DNA from: Prorocentrum cordatum
Lineage: Eukaryota > Sar > Dinophyceae > Prorocentrales > Prorocentraceae
Length of the DNA stretch: 64,000 nt
Reading direction: 5' to 3'
NCBI GenBank assembly: GCA_963575745.1
Contig: CAUYUJ010000337.1
Location: 155,737 to 219,736 of the forward strand
Shown here: positions 9,846 to 21,689 of the stretch, piece by piece
Position numbering within the stretch: the stretch's first letter is position 1
How the letters are laid out: every line of letters starts with the position of its first letter
Notes under the pieces: generated by a model
The model's input: only the letters and a program-made list of their open reading frames with translations
The model's database searches: none
What the model was told of the DNA's origin: nothing
Made by a program: the position numbers and the translations under genes

Positions 9846-11230
9846 CTAGCTCCCCGTGAAACAGTTCATAGCAAAAGTGGAGCAGGGGTGGGGGCCAACA
9901 GATGTTGAATAATGCCGGGAGGGGCCCGTCGCATCAAGCGACATCCGCTTGTCAATGCTACGGGAAAACGCACCGTCTGCATTGCGCGCCGCGCGTTGGC
10001 CATCCAACTGGCGGGGGCGAAACCGCGAGGCAGAGTGTGGAACCGCCCGCGCCGGCGGCCCTGTGAAAGAGAAACTTGGAAGAGCATCCGGGCATTCAGT
10101 GGCGCCCGCCCCCCAATGTTGCCACTGGGCGCGCAAGCCAAAGCGCGGCGCATCAATGGCCTGGCCCGTGGTGCGCGCCTGCGCGCGCTGCCAACGTTGA
10201 AAGGCGAATATCACTTAAAAATCCTCTTTGGGCGTTGCCGTCTGCAGATCATTCGCTATGATCGTTTCGTGGATTTTGTTACAACTCTGTTCCGGGCTGT
10301 GTGGGTGTCGAACCTGTTTGGGCGTGCCCCAACCGTTCATGCGGCAATTGCCTTATGGCGTCAGAAACCTCTGCCGCTCGGGCGGATGAAATGGGCAGCG
10401 CGCGGTCCCTGACGCGTAAAATGGTACCCGGACGGCCGCCGTGGTCTGTCGCAGCTTCTCTGGGACGCTGGGGGGGGGGGGTCCTGCGCGCGCCAGTGCG
10501 CGCGCCAGCGCGAAAGCGGACAAGCATGGCGACCCGCGCCGTCTGGCGGCGCATGCGCCCCGGGGCTGCTGCCCAAAAGAATGCAGCCATCACTCGTTTT
10601 TCCAGTGAACGCGCTTGATGGCCCCAGCGAGGGCTTGGATCTCGAGATCATCCACTCGCGCGCGCTGCTCGCTATGTCGCGCGCGCTCGCCCGACTGCTC
10701 TAGACGTCGCGATCGCGCGCCCTTGATCCACTGGCGTAGAGAACTCCTTCGAATAGTGTGTTTGTGCACGCGCGCGGATCGCGTGACTTGCCGCCGTTGC
10801 GTGTCGCGCGGGTTCCTCGTCTTCAATCGTTGGCGCAAGGACGGGGGTCGCTCGCGCTGGCGCGTCGCGCAGGCCGCGGGGGAAATCGCGCCGCGCGTGC
10901 CCAATCCGAAAGCCCGCCGCCAAGAGGCCCCAATCGCCCGCGCAGTATTCCCGTTTTAGAGGAGGCGGGGGAACAGCGACGGTGGTCCCCATCGCCGTGA
11001 AGACTTGGCCAATATATGCGCAAGTACTCGGGGGCGCCTGTGACTGCGCCAACACGCGCGCGCGACGGCTGAAAGTTAAAGGGCGCGGCGCGATGAATAC
11101 TCGATCCTAGATCGCGGGCCCCGGGGCCCATGGGAACTGCAACCCAAATCATAAAACGCGCTCGGGGCGGCAAATTCGAACTCGCTCGGCGGCGAGCGTG
11201 CCGTTTCGACTGCCCAGAAGGATATTTGAA
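9846..11230 (-). other. Probable degraded retroelement sequence, no assignable protein
   Basis: All three minus frames carry short open stretches rich in Arg and Ala (for example 10904-10590 and 11055-10672) that change frame every 100-200 bases. They continue directly from the gag-like sequence 11231-13052 and may be its 3' part. No catalytic motif is visible. A G10 homopolymer lies at about 10470. Confidence 0.3.
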
Positions 11231-13052
11231 TCACCTAGTATGATGGGTGCCATGCGCGCCAAAACATCGGTGGCTTCGTCCAAAACCCCCTCCCGCAATC
11301 GTCGATGAACTCGGTGCCAATGCGCAATCTTCTAGGCACCCCCTCTCTCGGCCGAAAAAGAAATGGGCGACCGCGAGCCGTGCCCCGAAGCTCCCCTGGG
11401 CTGCGCCCGCGGAGCTCGGCTGCGTGGGGATCGCAGCGCGAACCGGGTCCTGGAGTCGGAAGCGACTTGTCCTGCGTGCAACGGCGCACCCCGGCGACGA
11501 ATTTTCCATGCCACCGCGGCCCCGTCCGAAGTGCCCCCAGATACGTTTCCCAGTGCGTTCGCGATGGCGCTGTGCTCGCGCTCGTGCTCGTATCTTGGTG
11601 CCCGAGAACATGAGGACATGATAACACCGAAATCCGTCTGGTACCTCCTCCATCCTGCCCGTGCCCTCCATCGTGAACGGGTTCCAGCCGAGGATTTTGA
11701 TGGGGTGGGGCGGTGAGGAGGGGTGGTATGGGAGGGGTGTCTCGTCTGCCCAGACAACGGCCATGCCAGACTCATCGGTTATTCCCAAGAAGATAGCGCC
11801 CTCGTCGAATTGCCTTTGCCCTTGATGATCGTGCCCCTCGCGGCAAAGAAGTTTACGCGGTTGGTACACGTATTCCACCAGCTGTGCTTTGCGCGCGAGG
11901 AGCTCCGAGGAGGCGCTGTTGCTCACGACGACGAGGTCGTAGCATAACCCCTCGTCGAGGCAGCCAATGGCCGTGCGGTGCACCTCCACTCCCCAAATCT
12001 CCGTCCTTCAGCCCCAACGCAATCACCATCGAACGGTGTTCCGTGGGACTGTCCTGGCGGTGCCACTCGCGACGTCACTTCATTGCGCGAGGGACAAGCG
12101 CAAGCCAATCGGGGAAGGTGGACTGGCGCAGCTCGACCGCGTTGCTCGTGAAGCGGCCTCGGGGGCGGGCCTTGTTGACCAGGACCGTGGCCTTGTTCAG
12201 GCGAGCGCCAGGCACATGTCGACCGGGTTCGCCTGCAGCACGAGAGTGCCAACTTCGCCCTGGGCGATGTCGGTCGCCGCCAGAAGTCACTGGCGTGCCT
12301 CGGGTTCCGGAATATCGTCGACTCGACTCGACGGTCACCCACTGCGCTGCGGCTGGCGGTCCGGCGCCGGGACCAGCCAGAGCCGCGGCGGCGGCAGCAG
12401 GCGCAGGGGCCACGGCACCCGCGGCACGGGGCCCCAGTTGGGGTGGAGCGGCAAACGGGATCAGCGCACCTACAAGCGAAACCACTGCATGGAGGTCCGC
12501 GACCGCGGCCTGCTGCACGTTGAGGTCGTCGGCAGCCTGATGCGCCTGGCCCACGAAAGCGGCGAGCTCGGCCGCCGTCGGGTCCCGGCGGAAACGGTAA
12601 CTGTCGCCACCATCGGTGCCAGGCGGGATGGTCCGCCTGTCCGCCAAGAAACGCACAGACTGGTAGTCGGCGCTGGTCCCGTCCAGCAATTCGAAGTAGA
12701 CGTCCACGTCGGGCGTCACGCACACCAAAAGCAGATCATTCACTGGCGTCGCCCCCGGCGGCTGCAAGCAGCCCAGGATCCGTCGCTAATGTTAGCCGCG
12801 ATCGCCGATGTGGAACACCAAGGCCCAGAGCTGGGCGGGGCCGGCCGCCATGGCTGCTCACGTGCCGATGCGGCCGATGGCCAGGGTCAACCCAATGACA
12901 ACCGCAGAAACGATGAACCCCAGGAGCGCGCCGGGACACGCATGACAGCTCGGCACCGCGGGGCACGTGAGCTGGCAGTTGTATGGCGGGCAGTCGGGGC
13001 ACTGCGAAGCGGCGGGACAGCGACTACGGTACGAGACCACCCCTGCTCCCAA
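11231..13052 (-). pseudogene. Gag-like/unknown retroelement ORF with Cys-rich and membrane N-terminus
   Basis: The first block (13052-12858) holds a Cys-rich stretch (CPDCPPYNC, then CPAVPSCHACPG) followed by a hydrophobic span (ALLGFIVSAVVIGLTLAIG). After a frameshift, 12767-12075 carries PDVDVYFELLDG and GGDSYRFRRDPTAAELAAFV. After another, 11990-11700 carries SSELLARKAQLVEYVYQ and FLGITDESGMAVV. I associate this order with a very abundant dinoflagellate ORF found upstream of copia-like genes. That association is from general knowledge of the group and not tested here. No role can be assigned, and at least two frameshifts make this copy non-functional as it stands. Confidence 0.5.
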
Positions 13053-13080
13053 TCAATCGATCACCTGGTTCGGGCTTTCG

Positions 13081-13102
13081 CTTGAGCCAAGAGAGGTCAC
13101 GG
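13081..13102 (-). other. Possible spliced-leader relic upstream of the gag-like ORF
   Basis: The minus strand ends in TTGGCTCAAG, the last 10 bases of the dinoflagellate spliced leader, and begins with CCGT. The middle differs. It lies about 30 bases upstream of the gag-like frame. The neighbouring sequence on the 5' side is itself repeated at 9343, which weakens the retroposition reading. Confidence 0.35.
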
Positions 13103-13140
13103 ACATACAATTCAGCGATTCCGCGACCCCCCAGGTTGCC
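13085..13140. repeat. Dispersed repeat block, copy 2
   Basis: GAGAGGTCACGGACATAC followed by a near-identical CAGCGATTCCGCGACCCCC; partner of 9343-9402. Confidence 0.75.
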
Positions 13141-13386
13141 CAACCCTGAAAACAATAGACTAACACATACGTGATAAACACTGGGCATATCCTCACCCGC
13201 CACCGTATGGAGGGAAACTTTCCCGCCGCTCTCGGACAAACGCCCCCACAATGGCGGAACACATGAGGCTGTACCTCTCTTTGCCCGCTAGATCAAAACT
13301 GCCCTTGGCCTCAGGCTGGAATTAACCATGCCAAGTGGCAGCATTCGACTCTGACCTGAGCTCTTCCCCCTACCAAATAGTACAGC

Positions 13387-13552
13387 TAACCCGTAGAATA
13401 AGGACGCGCGGTAAGGATGCAAGGGCCTTGGAGAGCCGCGTCGACACTCTGCGAGCGGAGCGCGGCCAGCGAAAGCGGCCAAGGATGGGCCGAAGGGGAT
13501 AGGATGCACGGGAAACCTTGGAAACTTGCCTATCCTTACCATGCGGGCTGAA
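13387..13552. repeat. Dispersed repeat, copy 2
   Basis: Partner of 8913-9074 in the same orientation, with small indels. The tract 13575-13740 that follows holds three degenerate copies of GCACCATCCCTGCCA(A/G)ATG. From 13740 to 14450 I see nothing. Confidence 0.75.
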
Positions 13553-14496
13553 TGTACGATGCGGGGTACACCCACGCACCATCCCTGCCAAATGACATCA
13601 TGCGGGCCACGCTCGTGCGCGGAGCGGGCACCATCCCTGCCAGATGGTGCCACGCGGGTGCACGCGCAGAACGGGCACCACCCCAGTCAAATAGTTTCAT
13701 GCGCGCCAATCCCCATCAAAGCCATTATCCAGACGCGCACGTGAGTTCCTAGACTTCCCGAATGTCTCTCTGGACTCTTCATAACAATGTGTACGCACGT
13801 GAGCAAGGGATAGATCAGGGAAGATCTCACATACGTACACATCTATCCATATATGTCTCCTACGAACCAAGAGCGGTGGGTATGATCGCTTTTGGCATCT
13901 ATAAGGCCATTCCCTCTACCCCTTCCCCAGGGCCCCCGATTCGGCGCATCTCTGGGTTGCAAGGCCTACGGCACACAATGTTTGGGGGCCTTCGGCTTCT
14001 AGAGAACCTCCAAAAAAGACCGAAAGCTTTCCACCGCTAGCCCTACATTAGATCAAGAAGCTACAGAGACTGTCAAATCGGCACACAAGAGGCTTCCAAT
14101 AATCTTCCGAGAGGTTCCCTAGGCAGCTCTGAATGAGCCGGCGACTCAGCTACACGTAGCTGGTTTTCCCAGCATCTCCCGGCGCTGGACGCGACCCTGT
14201 GTCAAGGAAAATGCCTGGCGGCATTGCCGAAGCCAGCCGCGTGTGGCAGATTTCGCAACAAAAAACGTACCCTCCTTTCCAAATTTCTATTCTCAATCCT
14301 CTTCGAGTTCCTCCTTCCGACTCCCCCATCTCTGGTTCCGCTCGCACCCCCCTTCAAAATCCTTGGGCCTGGGGACGCCCAGCGACGTGCTCAATTTCGC
14401 GCACGGAATGCCGAATCGTTCGACTTTCGACGAGAGGATGTATTAAAATGTGACCTCTCAACGCCCGTTGAGAACACAGTATATGTCAGCCCCGCC

Positions 14497-14645
14497 ATCC
14501 CGCTGTCGTCGCCGTCGCCGTCGTCGTCGTCGTCGGCGGTCGTCTCAATGGCCGCCGTCGTCCCTGTTGTGGCCGCCGTCGTCCCTGTCGTCGTCGTCGT
14601 CGTCGTCGTCGTCGTCTTCGTCGTCGCCGTCTTCGTTGTCATCGG
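14497..14645. repeat. (GTC)n tract
   Basis: GTCGTCGTC/GCCGTCGTC trinucleotides with interruptions. It lies downstream of the 3' end of the non-LTR element at 14988-17450 and could be its 3' tail or an independent microsatellite. Confidence 0.9.
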
Positions 14646-14987
14646 TCCGTGTTTTTGTCCGTCGTCTCGCGCCGCCGCTGCCGCGCGCCTGTTTGGATTG
14701 AAGCGCGCATTCTTCTTGTTGTTGTTGACCCACGCCATCCGCCCGCGCGGGGCCGTCCGGCCTGGCGGGTGCGGCGAAGGGCCGCAGCGGGAGAGGCTGG
14801 GCGGGGGAGGGAAGGGGAAGGGGAGGGGGACAGAGGGTGCAGGGTGCAGGCAACCAAGAGTACGCCAGCAGGACTGACATACCTCAGCACAAAACGGGGG
14901 ACAAACAAAACAACGCCACACCAGGAAAAGCGAGGGGCCCCAGGACCTCACACGCCAGGATCCAGGGGGGCACAGCCCAAGGACAGC

Positions 14988-17450
14988 CTATGGCGGGGGC
15001 TGGGGGTCCCCTCCTCGCTGTCGTGGCTCGAGCCCACGGCTGATCCTGTCGATCGCCCTGAGCTGGCTCCTCCGAGTGCTGAGGTTGTCCGAGAGGCCTA
15101 CACACTCACGCTTCAGCTTCCTGAGACTATTAACCTGCAACACTGAACAATGCCCTGCACAACGACGGCAGCAATACATTGAATTAACACGAAAAACGTC
15201 GTGCCCAAGAGTCCCGCACTCCAGGATGAGGGGGTCTATATCATCCCCTGAGGCCCCGTCGAGCACAGGTGACTGGGAGGGGCCTCCTTCGGCCTCCGCG
15301 GGGGCTCCTTGGGGCTCCAAGGCGGCAGCAGCATCTAAAGCAGCGGCAACGCGCTCATCACTCACTGGCTTCTCCCACTCATCGAGGGACGTCCTGAAGA
15401 ACTCATTTGTGAGGGCCTGGGTGACCTTGCTGGGCGCACACTTCCGACCACCACCAACACGCAGATTGTCGAAGGATGCAGGCGTGCGGGCGGAGGCCCC
15501 ACACATTCTACACTTGAAAACGCCCGTCTTGACGTTTTTGTACAAGACATGATCATCCGCTTTTTGAAAGAGCACAGGCGCACGAATCTCCACTGGACGG
15601 GGCCCTGGAAACACATCACGGCCGTACTTCTGAGACTCCACCACCCTCTGGATTCCCCAGGACACATACTGAAGAACCTGTCGGTGCTCTTTCAGGGCGG
15701 TCATCACACTCTCAGTCATCACCTGTGCGACAGCATGTTGAGCAGCGCCGACTCTTGCGAAAAAATCTGCCCAGGCATTGCCGAGCCAATCTTGAATTTC
15801 CAAGGTACCAGCCCCGCCCAACACCACAGCTTCGATGTCTCGATGCGCAGGGGTCCACTGGAATGCTGGAGGCGGCAGCTTCTTGTCCCGCTTCTCAGCC
15901 GCAATAAAAATATCTCTCCACACTCGTGCATGCTGCTTTCGGCCGTGCTGAAGCTCGTCCACCCAAGTATTCCCCTCCTCCACCAAAGAGAGTAAATCGC
16001 TCACGAAAACCTCGTGGTTTGGATGAACAACCAGCCCCATTCGTATAGCATATCTTTCAGCACGGCCGACAGTCTGGATTAGATACGGCAATGGGCCGAA
16101 AATCGCCCGCTTCGGCAAGAAAGTGTCGGGGTCCAACTGGCATAGGCCCCAGCCACACCTCCTGGTTTCTGGCACATTCGACCCGAACCCCGAACCGTCC
16201 GTGTACGACTTTGGCCCCCATTGCCCCTCAGTATCGCCCCAATACAAAACTTCTGAACTCACAGACTCCCTCGGAGGTAGCCCGACAGGAAGCTCAGGGA
16301 TCCCATAGACAGGATATGTGTAGTCCCATTCGGGACGGCCTGCCCCGACTCCAGAATTCACCAGGCGATCTCGCACTTCGACGAGCTGTTCAGGCAGAGC
16401 AGCAAATTCATCATCGGGGTCGCCCTCCAAGAGAGCAGGGCAATCGTACAGGATGTGGCCCCAGCATTCGTTGATCTGGCGACCACAAGCTGCGCAAGGA
16501 CGGAAGCGGCCTCCAGCCTTCAAATCCAGCCTGGCAGGTATAGGGATACCGTCGGCCCAATGTGCCTGAATCGCTCCCAGACGCTTCACACAAAGAATCC
16601 CCTTTATCGCATACCTGAGGGCCCTATGCCAGACTGGAATAGCTTCTCCTTCGCCCACAGTATAAAGATGCCGCAAGAGGCGGCCGTGTTGCCACCTCTG
16701 CACTCCCTCTATCAAGAAGTGCTTGAAATCTGCTGGGCTCAACATCCTGAGGTCGTAGATTCGGCCTAGGTCGTCCCTAGCTACGTGGCTGGCGACGAGG
16801 TCCCAAGAGATCCTTCGGAGCGACAGCCATGTGGCCGCCATGGGGCCCCTGGCCTGGGCCCATGCGGCCTTCTGCGAGCCCCCGAACTTCTCGTTGAGCT
16901 TCTCCCAGGCCCTGTGAAGCCTGCTCGGCTGAACCCTGGAGTCCCAGATCCATTCCGAAAACTTAATCACAACCTGCAGAGTCGCATGGTATATGGGGTC
17001 ATACTGGTCATTCTTATGCGAGATCAAATACGCCGTGAGCCCCGTGGAGGATCTGCCAGGAGCCCCATTGAGGACCGCCGCGAACAGCCTGAGCTCCTTC
17101 AAAGCCGAGTCGCTCACCCCCGCCACAGTGGCGCCGTGGCCCACTGACGGCAGGGCTCCAGTCCTCCACAACGATGTCACTCGCCTGCCTGTCGCCCTTC
17201 GCAGCATGGTGAAACGCTGGCGGCGATCTCTAAAACTGGTCAGGCGACGCTTCTCAATCCTACGCAAAACTCGAGGACCAGACAACTCGTGGCCTAAGTT
17301 CCTCATGTGGGCCTTGAACGGGATCTTCATGGAGCCCATGTACTTACTGACGGTCTTCCAAAGACGTTTTTTCCCAGGGATCCCGCCTGACTTCGCAGCA
17401 TTCAAAACCATACCCAGCCCCTTGGAGTCGTGGACGAAGCCCTTGTGAAC
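14988..17450 (-). CDS. Non-LTR retrotransposon 3' half: post-RT region, RNase H and zinc fingers (5' truncated)
   Basis: One frame is open from 18182 to 14988. The retroelement protein begins near 17450 (codon 245); before that the frame is low-complexity. From the N-terminus it has a Trp/Arg-rich post-RT region, then C563-x2-C566-x9-H576-x4-C581, then an RNase H fold with SYTDGS (D662), GRAERYA (E709), VSDLL (D729), a His in TPAHRD (about 780) and WADFFA (D806). Two Cys clusters follow: KCRMCG...KC (891-915) and C989 with CCRRC (1004-1008). The aspartate, glutamate and histidine positions are those of RNase H1-type domains in LINE elements. No reverse transcriptase lies upstream, so this is a 5'-truncated insertion, the usual outcome of target-primed reverse transcription. 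The frame is intact for about 820 codons, suggesting a young copy. Confidence 0.75.
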   Translation of the reverse strand, partial: VHKGFVHDSKGLGMVLNAAKSGGIPGKKRLWKTVSKYMGSMKIPFKAHMRNLGHELSGPRVLRRIEKRRLTSFRDRRQRFTMLRRATGRRVTSLWRTGALPSVGHGATVAGVSDSALKELRLFAAVLNGAPGRSSTGLTAYLISHKNDQYDPIYHATLQVVIKFSEWIWDSRVQPSRLHRAWEKLNEKFGGSQKAAWAQARGPMAATWLSLRRISWDLVASHVARDDLGRIYDLRMLSPADFKHFLIEGVQRWQHGRLLRHLYTVGEGEAIPVWHRALRYAIKGILCVKRLGAIQAHWADGIPIPARLDLKAGGRFRPCAACGRQINECWGHILYDCPALLEGDPDDEFAALPEQLVEVRDRLVNSGVGAGRPEWDYTYPVYGIPELPVGLPPRESVSSEVLYWGDTEGQWGPKSYTDGSGFGSNVPETRRCGWGLCQLDPDTFLPKRAIFGPLPYLIQTVGRAERYAIRMGLVVHPNHEVFVSDLLSLVEEGNTWVDELQHGRKQHARVWRDIFIAAEKRDKKLPPPAFQWTPAHRDIEAVVLGGAGTLEIQDWLGNAWADFFARVGAAQHAVAQVMTESVMTALKEHRQVLQYVSWGIQRVVESQKYGRDVFPGPRPVEIRAPVLFQKADDHVLYKNVKTGVFKCRMCGASARTPASFDNLRVGGGRKCAPSKVTQALTNEFFRTSLDEWEKPVSDERVAAALDAAAALEPQGAPAEAEGGPSQSPVLDGASGDDIDPLILECGTLGHDVFRVNSMYCCRRCAGHCSVLQVNSLRKLKRECVGLSDNLSTRRSQLRAIDRISRGLEPRQRGGDPQPPP

Positions 17451-17824
17451 AAGAAAGAGGGACAGAAAGAAGAGCGAAGGAGGGAAACGAAGAAGAAGAC
17501 CGAACGCAGAACAGGTATGTAAGGCAGGAGGACACGGCGGCAGAAACGACGCAGGCAGCAGTAGCAAGCATCGGGCAGGAGGAGGTGGGAGGGGTGAGAG
17601 GAGGAAGGGGGATTCGTCCTCCGGGGAAGGGGGAGGCGAGGAAAAGGAGAGAAGGGTTCGACCTCGAGGTCTTTCCACGTCGTTCCGACTCGCAAGGCGC
17701 GCGGGGGGCCCTCGTCGCCACGGCTGGGTCCGCCTCGAAATCTCAGTCATAACGCGCTCCTCCCCTTCACTCGCTCCCTTCTTCCCATCCCTCCCTTCCC
17801 CTGCCCCCCTCCTGGAGGCCGCCG

Positions 17825-17900
17825 GAATGGGGTCGGGGGACCGCACCGCATCAACGATGTCTCGACGATGCATCGGCGGTGCGTCGGCGACGTCAGGATG
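17825..17900. repeat. Fragment of the GATGCATCG MITE family
   Basis: ATGGGGTCGGGGGACCGC followed by ACGATGCATCGGCGGTGCG units, related to 7035-7183 and 7757-7850. Apart from this, 17451-18400 (5' of the truncated LINE) holds no recognisable gene. Confidence 0.6.
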
Positions 17901-18404
17901 GACAACGTCATGCTCCAAAGCGCGCCGCATCTGCCCTGCGCGGTGCGTTGCGATCCCCCAGCCCCGTCTACATGCGGGGCGGCCAGAAACGATGGGGGAC
18001 GGATGGGGTGAAGAGAGGGATCCTGGGAGGCAGAGGGCGGAGAACGAGCGTGGAAGCGTGAAGGGGCAAACGGTGCAAGGGTGACGCCAGATCTGGATGG
18101 AGAGCGGGAGATGTGCAGGGAGGACGCTGGCAGGGCTGGATCTGAAAAATGTTGATCGTTTTCGATTTGGTCTCGTTTTCATTTGTTATGGTTTTGCTCT
18201 ACCTTTGCTGCGAAACGGAAACAAAACGAAAACGAGCTCGTTCATTTATTCTTGGCGATAATGGGCATTATAGAGGGGGGGCCGGGGGGGTATAATAACG
18301 CCTCCCCCCGCCGCGTGGCTCCGGCACCACAGCCGCGCCCGCGCGCACGACGATGAGCGACGAGCGACGAGCGACGACGACGATGCGAGTAGCATGTAGT
18401 TGGC

Positions 18405-18725
18405 GACTTGCCCCACAGCGCCTGTGTACACCACAATGCTCGCGTGCACCACAGCGCGCGTGCACCACAGCGCCTGCGTACACCGCAACAGCCGTGTGCG
18501 ACGCAGCGCCTGCGTACACCACAATGCTTGCGTGCACCACAGCGCCGGTGTACATCACAACGAATGTGTGACACCGCAACAACCATGTGCAACACAGCGC
18601 CTGTGTACACCACAATGCTTGCATGCACCGCAGCGCCTGTGCACACCACAGTGCCTGTCTACATGACAGCATCCGCGTGCACGCAGCGCTGGTGTACACC
18701 ACAGTGCCTGCGTGCACTGGACAGG
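18405..18725. repeat. Minisatellite, 30-36 bp units
   Basis: About ten degenerate units of GCCTGTGTACACCACAATG followed by CTTGCGTGCACCACAGC. The open frames through it are by-products of the repeat. Confidence 0.9.
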
Positions 18726-18927
18726 TAGAACGAGCATGTAGGTGAGGATCTGCTGCGGACAACTTAACGCCACGACAGGGAAGTGCTGATAATAGAAAGC
18801 GACATTCTTCTCTCCTCCCTCCTCCGCCACCTCCACCTCCTCCTGAGGAGGAGGAGAAAGAGGAGGAGAGGGAGGAACAGAAAGAAGAAACATAGCTTTT
18901 ACCGGAAGCACAAGACCAACATTTCAG

Positions 18928-19215
18928 ATCCCTATGCGGATCCCAGTGCGGGTCCCTATGCGAATCCCTAGGCGAATCCCAAGGCGGATCCCTATGCGGA
19001 TCCATGCGCGGATCCCTATGCAGATGCCCATGCGCAGTGCCATGCGAATCCCTATGCGAATTCCTGTGCGGCTCCTTACGCGGCGTGCGGATCCCTATGC
19101 AGATGCGCATGCGCATGCCAATGCGGATCCCCATGAGATTTCCAATGCGGACCAGGCTTCTATGCAAATTCCTGTGCGGACGCCGATGGGGATCCCGATG
19201 CGCACGGCGGCAGTG
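18928..19215. repeat. GGATCCCTATGCG satellite
   Basis: Roughly 18-bp units of (G/C)GGATCCCTATGCG(A/G)ATCCC with drift toward ATGCGCATGCC. The motif is AT/GC balanced and unlike its neighbours. Confidence 0.85.
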
Positions 19216-21280
19216 CCCGGAGCGCACTGAGGGGGGAGGGGCGTTACATTATACGGGGGTGGGCCAGGGGAGCTGTAATGCCCATTATGCCCACAGCGAT
19301 AAAGAAACACGCTCAACGGTCCACGAAATCGCCAAAACACCGTTTAGCTCGAGCCCTGGACGGTGAACAACAGAAGCGAGGGGCGAGGTAGAGGAACGCG
19401 CTGAGGAGCGGGAGCCGGAGGAGGCGGAAAGCTGAGGGGGCGACGGACGACGGGTGATCGATCACAGGCGTGTGGAGGGCAGGCTGCCATGCGGGTGTGG
19501 GAGCGCGGAGCGAGGAAAGGTGGAAAGTAGGTCGATGTGTAGGTAAACTTTGTCGCCCGAGAAAGCGGAGAAGGGGGAGCTGACGCCGTGTGCACTCTAG
19601 CCACTCCAGTCAGGCCCCATGTCCGCCCCGGAGCGGCGCGCGGCCGCCGCCTGCCGCTGGACCGCCTCGGCCTGGGCATCTGAAGGGCAGGGTTGGCGCA
19701 GTGTTGCCTGGTGGGGAGGCTCAGGGCCCCCGAATGGGGAACCTCAATCAGCCATGATGCGGCGGGTTCGTGCGACGTCGGCGCGCGCAACGCCTCTTGA
19801 CACCGCGTCGATCGTTCGACCTTGAATAGATCGCGGCACCGGTCGCTCAAGGCTGGCTCAATGGGGGTCCTGAGAGGCGGGTGAACCACTGAGCCCGCAT
19901 GGCGGTGCAGGCGGGGGGCAAGACGGGCGCGGCAGCGCATCAAGGGAAGCGCCGCACGGGCGCGCGCGGGACACGAGGGCGGCGTGGGGGCCTGGCACTC
20001 CGTGCGCGGAAGCGCCAAACCACACTCCGGATCGGGCCCAGCGAAGTGAGGCTGTGGGAACCAAAAAGTACCGATACCGCGACTTCCCGGACCTCTCTCG
20101 GGGGCGTTCTGACAAGAATTTCGAAGAGAATCCGGCGGTGGGGACGATGGCCTCCCAGGAGGCCCAAAAACGCGAAATCGATGGAAAGGAAACGGTAGTT
20201 GTTTTGTTGATTTGTTTTCTCTGCAGGGGGGTCTCCGGGAATCGCCACCCTGGGGCCCGAGAAGACGGTTTGCAAGACTGCACGGCATCGCCTCGGCCAT
20301 GGCGGGGCGGATATCATCGGGCCTCGCATCGGCCAGCCCAGTTTGGGTGGCCTGTGGGGAACAATAAGAGTACCCCTGGTCCTTCGGGAGGGGGCATGGA
20401 TTCGGAGGGCCAAAAGCATCAGGGATAAAGGAGTCTTTCATGCAGAGGTCTCATACGACACAACCCACTTGTGGGAAACCCCAAAACACCGATGGCCTAA
20501 ATTAGGCCACGAACTCAGTGTGTTATTACGGCTCGGGGCTGTATTGTGCTTAATGGGCCTGGGGCCTCAATCCCCCGACGCCGTGTGTGTGTGTGTGTCT
20601 GTGTGTGTCTGTGCGAAAGCAATACAGTCCTCTGAAGATCAGGGCCCTTTTCTTGGGACCAGGTTAACATATCCAGTCGCGTTGTGACTGTCCCGTAGCC
20701 AAACCCAAAGAAATGCTAGAGCTTTGACATCAACAGGGTTGGGCCAATTGGGTTCCGTACCGAAAACGCCACGGAAGACGCACGGAAAACGCCAATGAGG
20801 ACAGACCCACACTTGGTCGCAAGCCTCGACCCTCGAGGAAGAGAAGGGGGCGGAGCAAGAATCTGACAACGACGGCTGGGTAAGCGGATGCTTCTGTCTT
20901 GAGCGGAGATGAGTACGGATAGTACGCGTGTAAAACGGGAACGGAGACGGGCCAATCTCCGCGCCCAGGCCGAAACAGCAGCGAGAAAAATGAGGACACT
21001 GAACCAGGCAAAGAAGGCAAAAACGCTAAGTAAGCTACCGTTCGAATCTGGCGTTCACGCGCGTCTGCCTGCGCCGTGTCGGTCGCCGCACGAAAACCGC
21101 GCAGCCAACGATGCCTCGGAAACAGTTGCGGCAGGATCGGTGAGCCTGGGTTCGGCGCGCCTCAGAGACTCAGAGATGCCAGACTTCGCGCCGTCCTAAA
21201 ACACCTCGGCCCCCAAGGTGCCAACCGCAAAACAAAATACACTTGAGAAAACCCAATCAGTGGATGAATTGAAACTTAAT
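19216..21280. other. No recognisable gene
   Basis: A 365-codon minus frame (20441-19344) is open but Pro/Ser/Arg-rich, shows no domain, and has equally open shadows on the other strand, so I do not call it. A (GT)n run lies at 20582-20616. A decayed GATCGTTC-x-ACCTTGAA box lies at about 19808. Confidence 0.4.
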
Positions 21281-21284
21281 ACGA

Positions 21285-21540
21285 TGGATCTTAAGATCGA
21301 TTGTGGGATCGATAATGATGAGATCAATCGTGTGATCGGTAGTGAGGACGATTGTAAGGTCGATCGTAAGACCGAGAGTGACATCGATTCAATGAGATCG
21401 ACAGTGAGATCGATCGCGAGATCGATCATGCGATCACTAATGAGATCGCTTGTGAGATCGATCGTGAGATGGACTGTGAGACCCATCGTGAAATTAATAG
21501 AGAAGTTGCTCATGACATCGATGGTGAGACCGATCGATAA
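21285..21540. repeat. GATCGATCGTGA satellite
   Basis: About twenty degenerate 10-12 bp units built on GATCGATCGTGA and TGAGATCGAT. It abuts the truncated 3' end of the copia-order element at about 21690. Confidence 0.9.
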
Positions 21541-21689
21541 GAAAATCTACCTGGGAACCTCGCGGCCCTCCGAAATCGGCCCGAAAACCGGAGATGAAAA
21601 ATCCAGGAACCCAGAACCTGGAACCTGGGAGCCCAACGCGCGACCAAAATCGGCAGGGCATTTTCGCCAATCCTTCAACTTCCGCGAGG

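Noticed and set aside
17451-18182. N-terminal 240 codons of the 1064-codon LINE frame
   Set aside because: Ser/Pro/Arg low-complexity and includes a MITE fragment; the retroelement protein starts near 17450.
18268-19227. CRISPR-like array in the 18.4-19.2 kb repeats
   Set aside because: No unique spacers between conserved repeats; units are continuous and degenerate, and the genome is eukaryotic.
19344-20441. 365-codon minus frame as a gene
   Set aside because: No domain, Pro/Arg-rich composition, and equally long shadows in GC-rich DNA.
20688-20706. CCGTAGCCA on the plus strand as a spliced-leader relic
   Set aside because: Only nine bases match and the leader's T-run and CTCAAG end are missing; no coding sequence follows.
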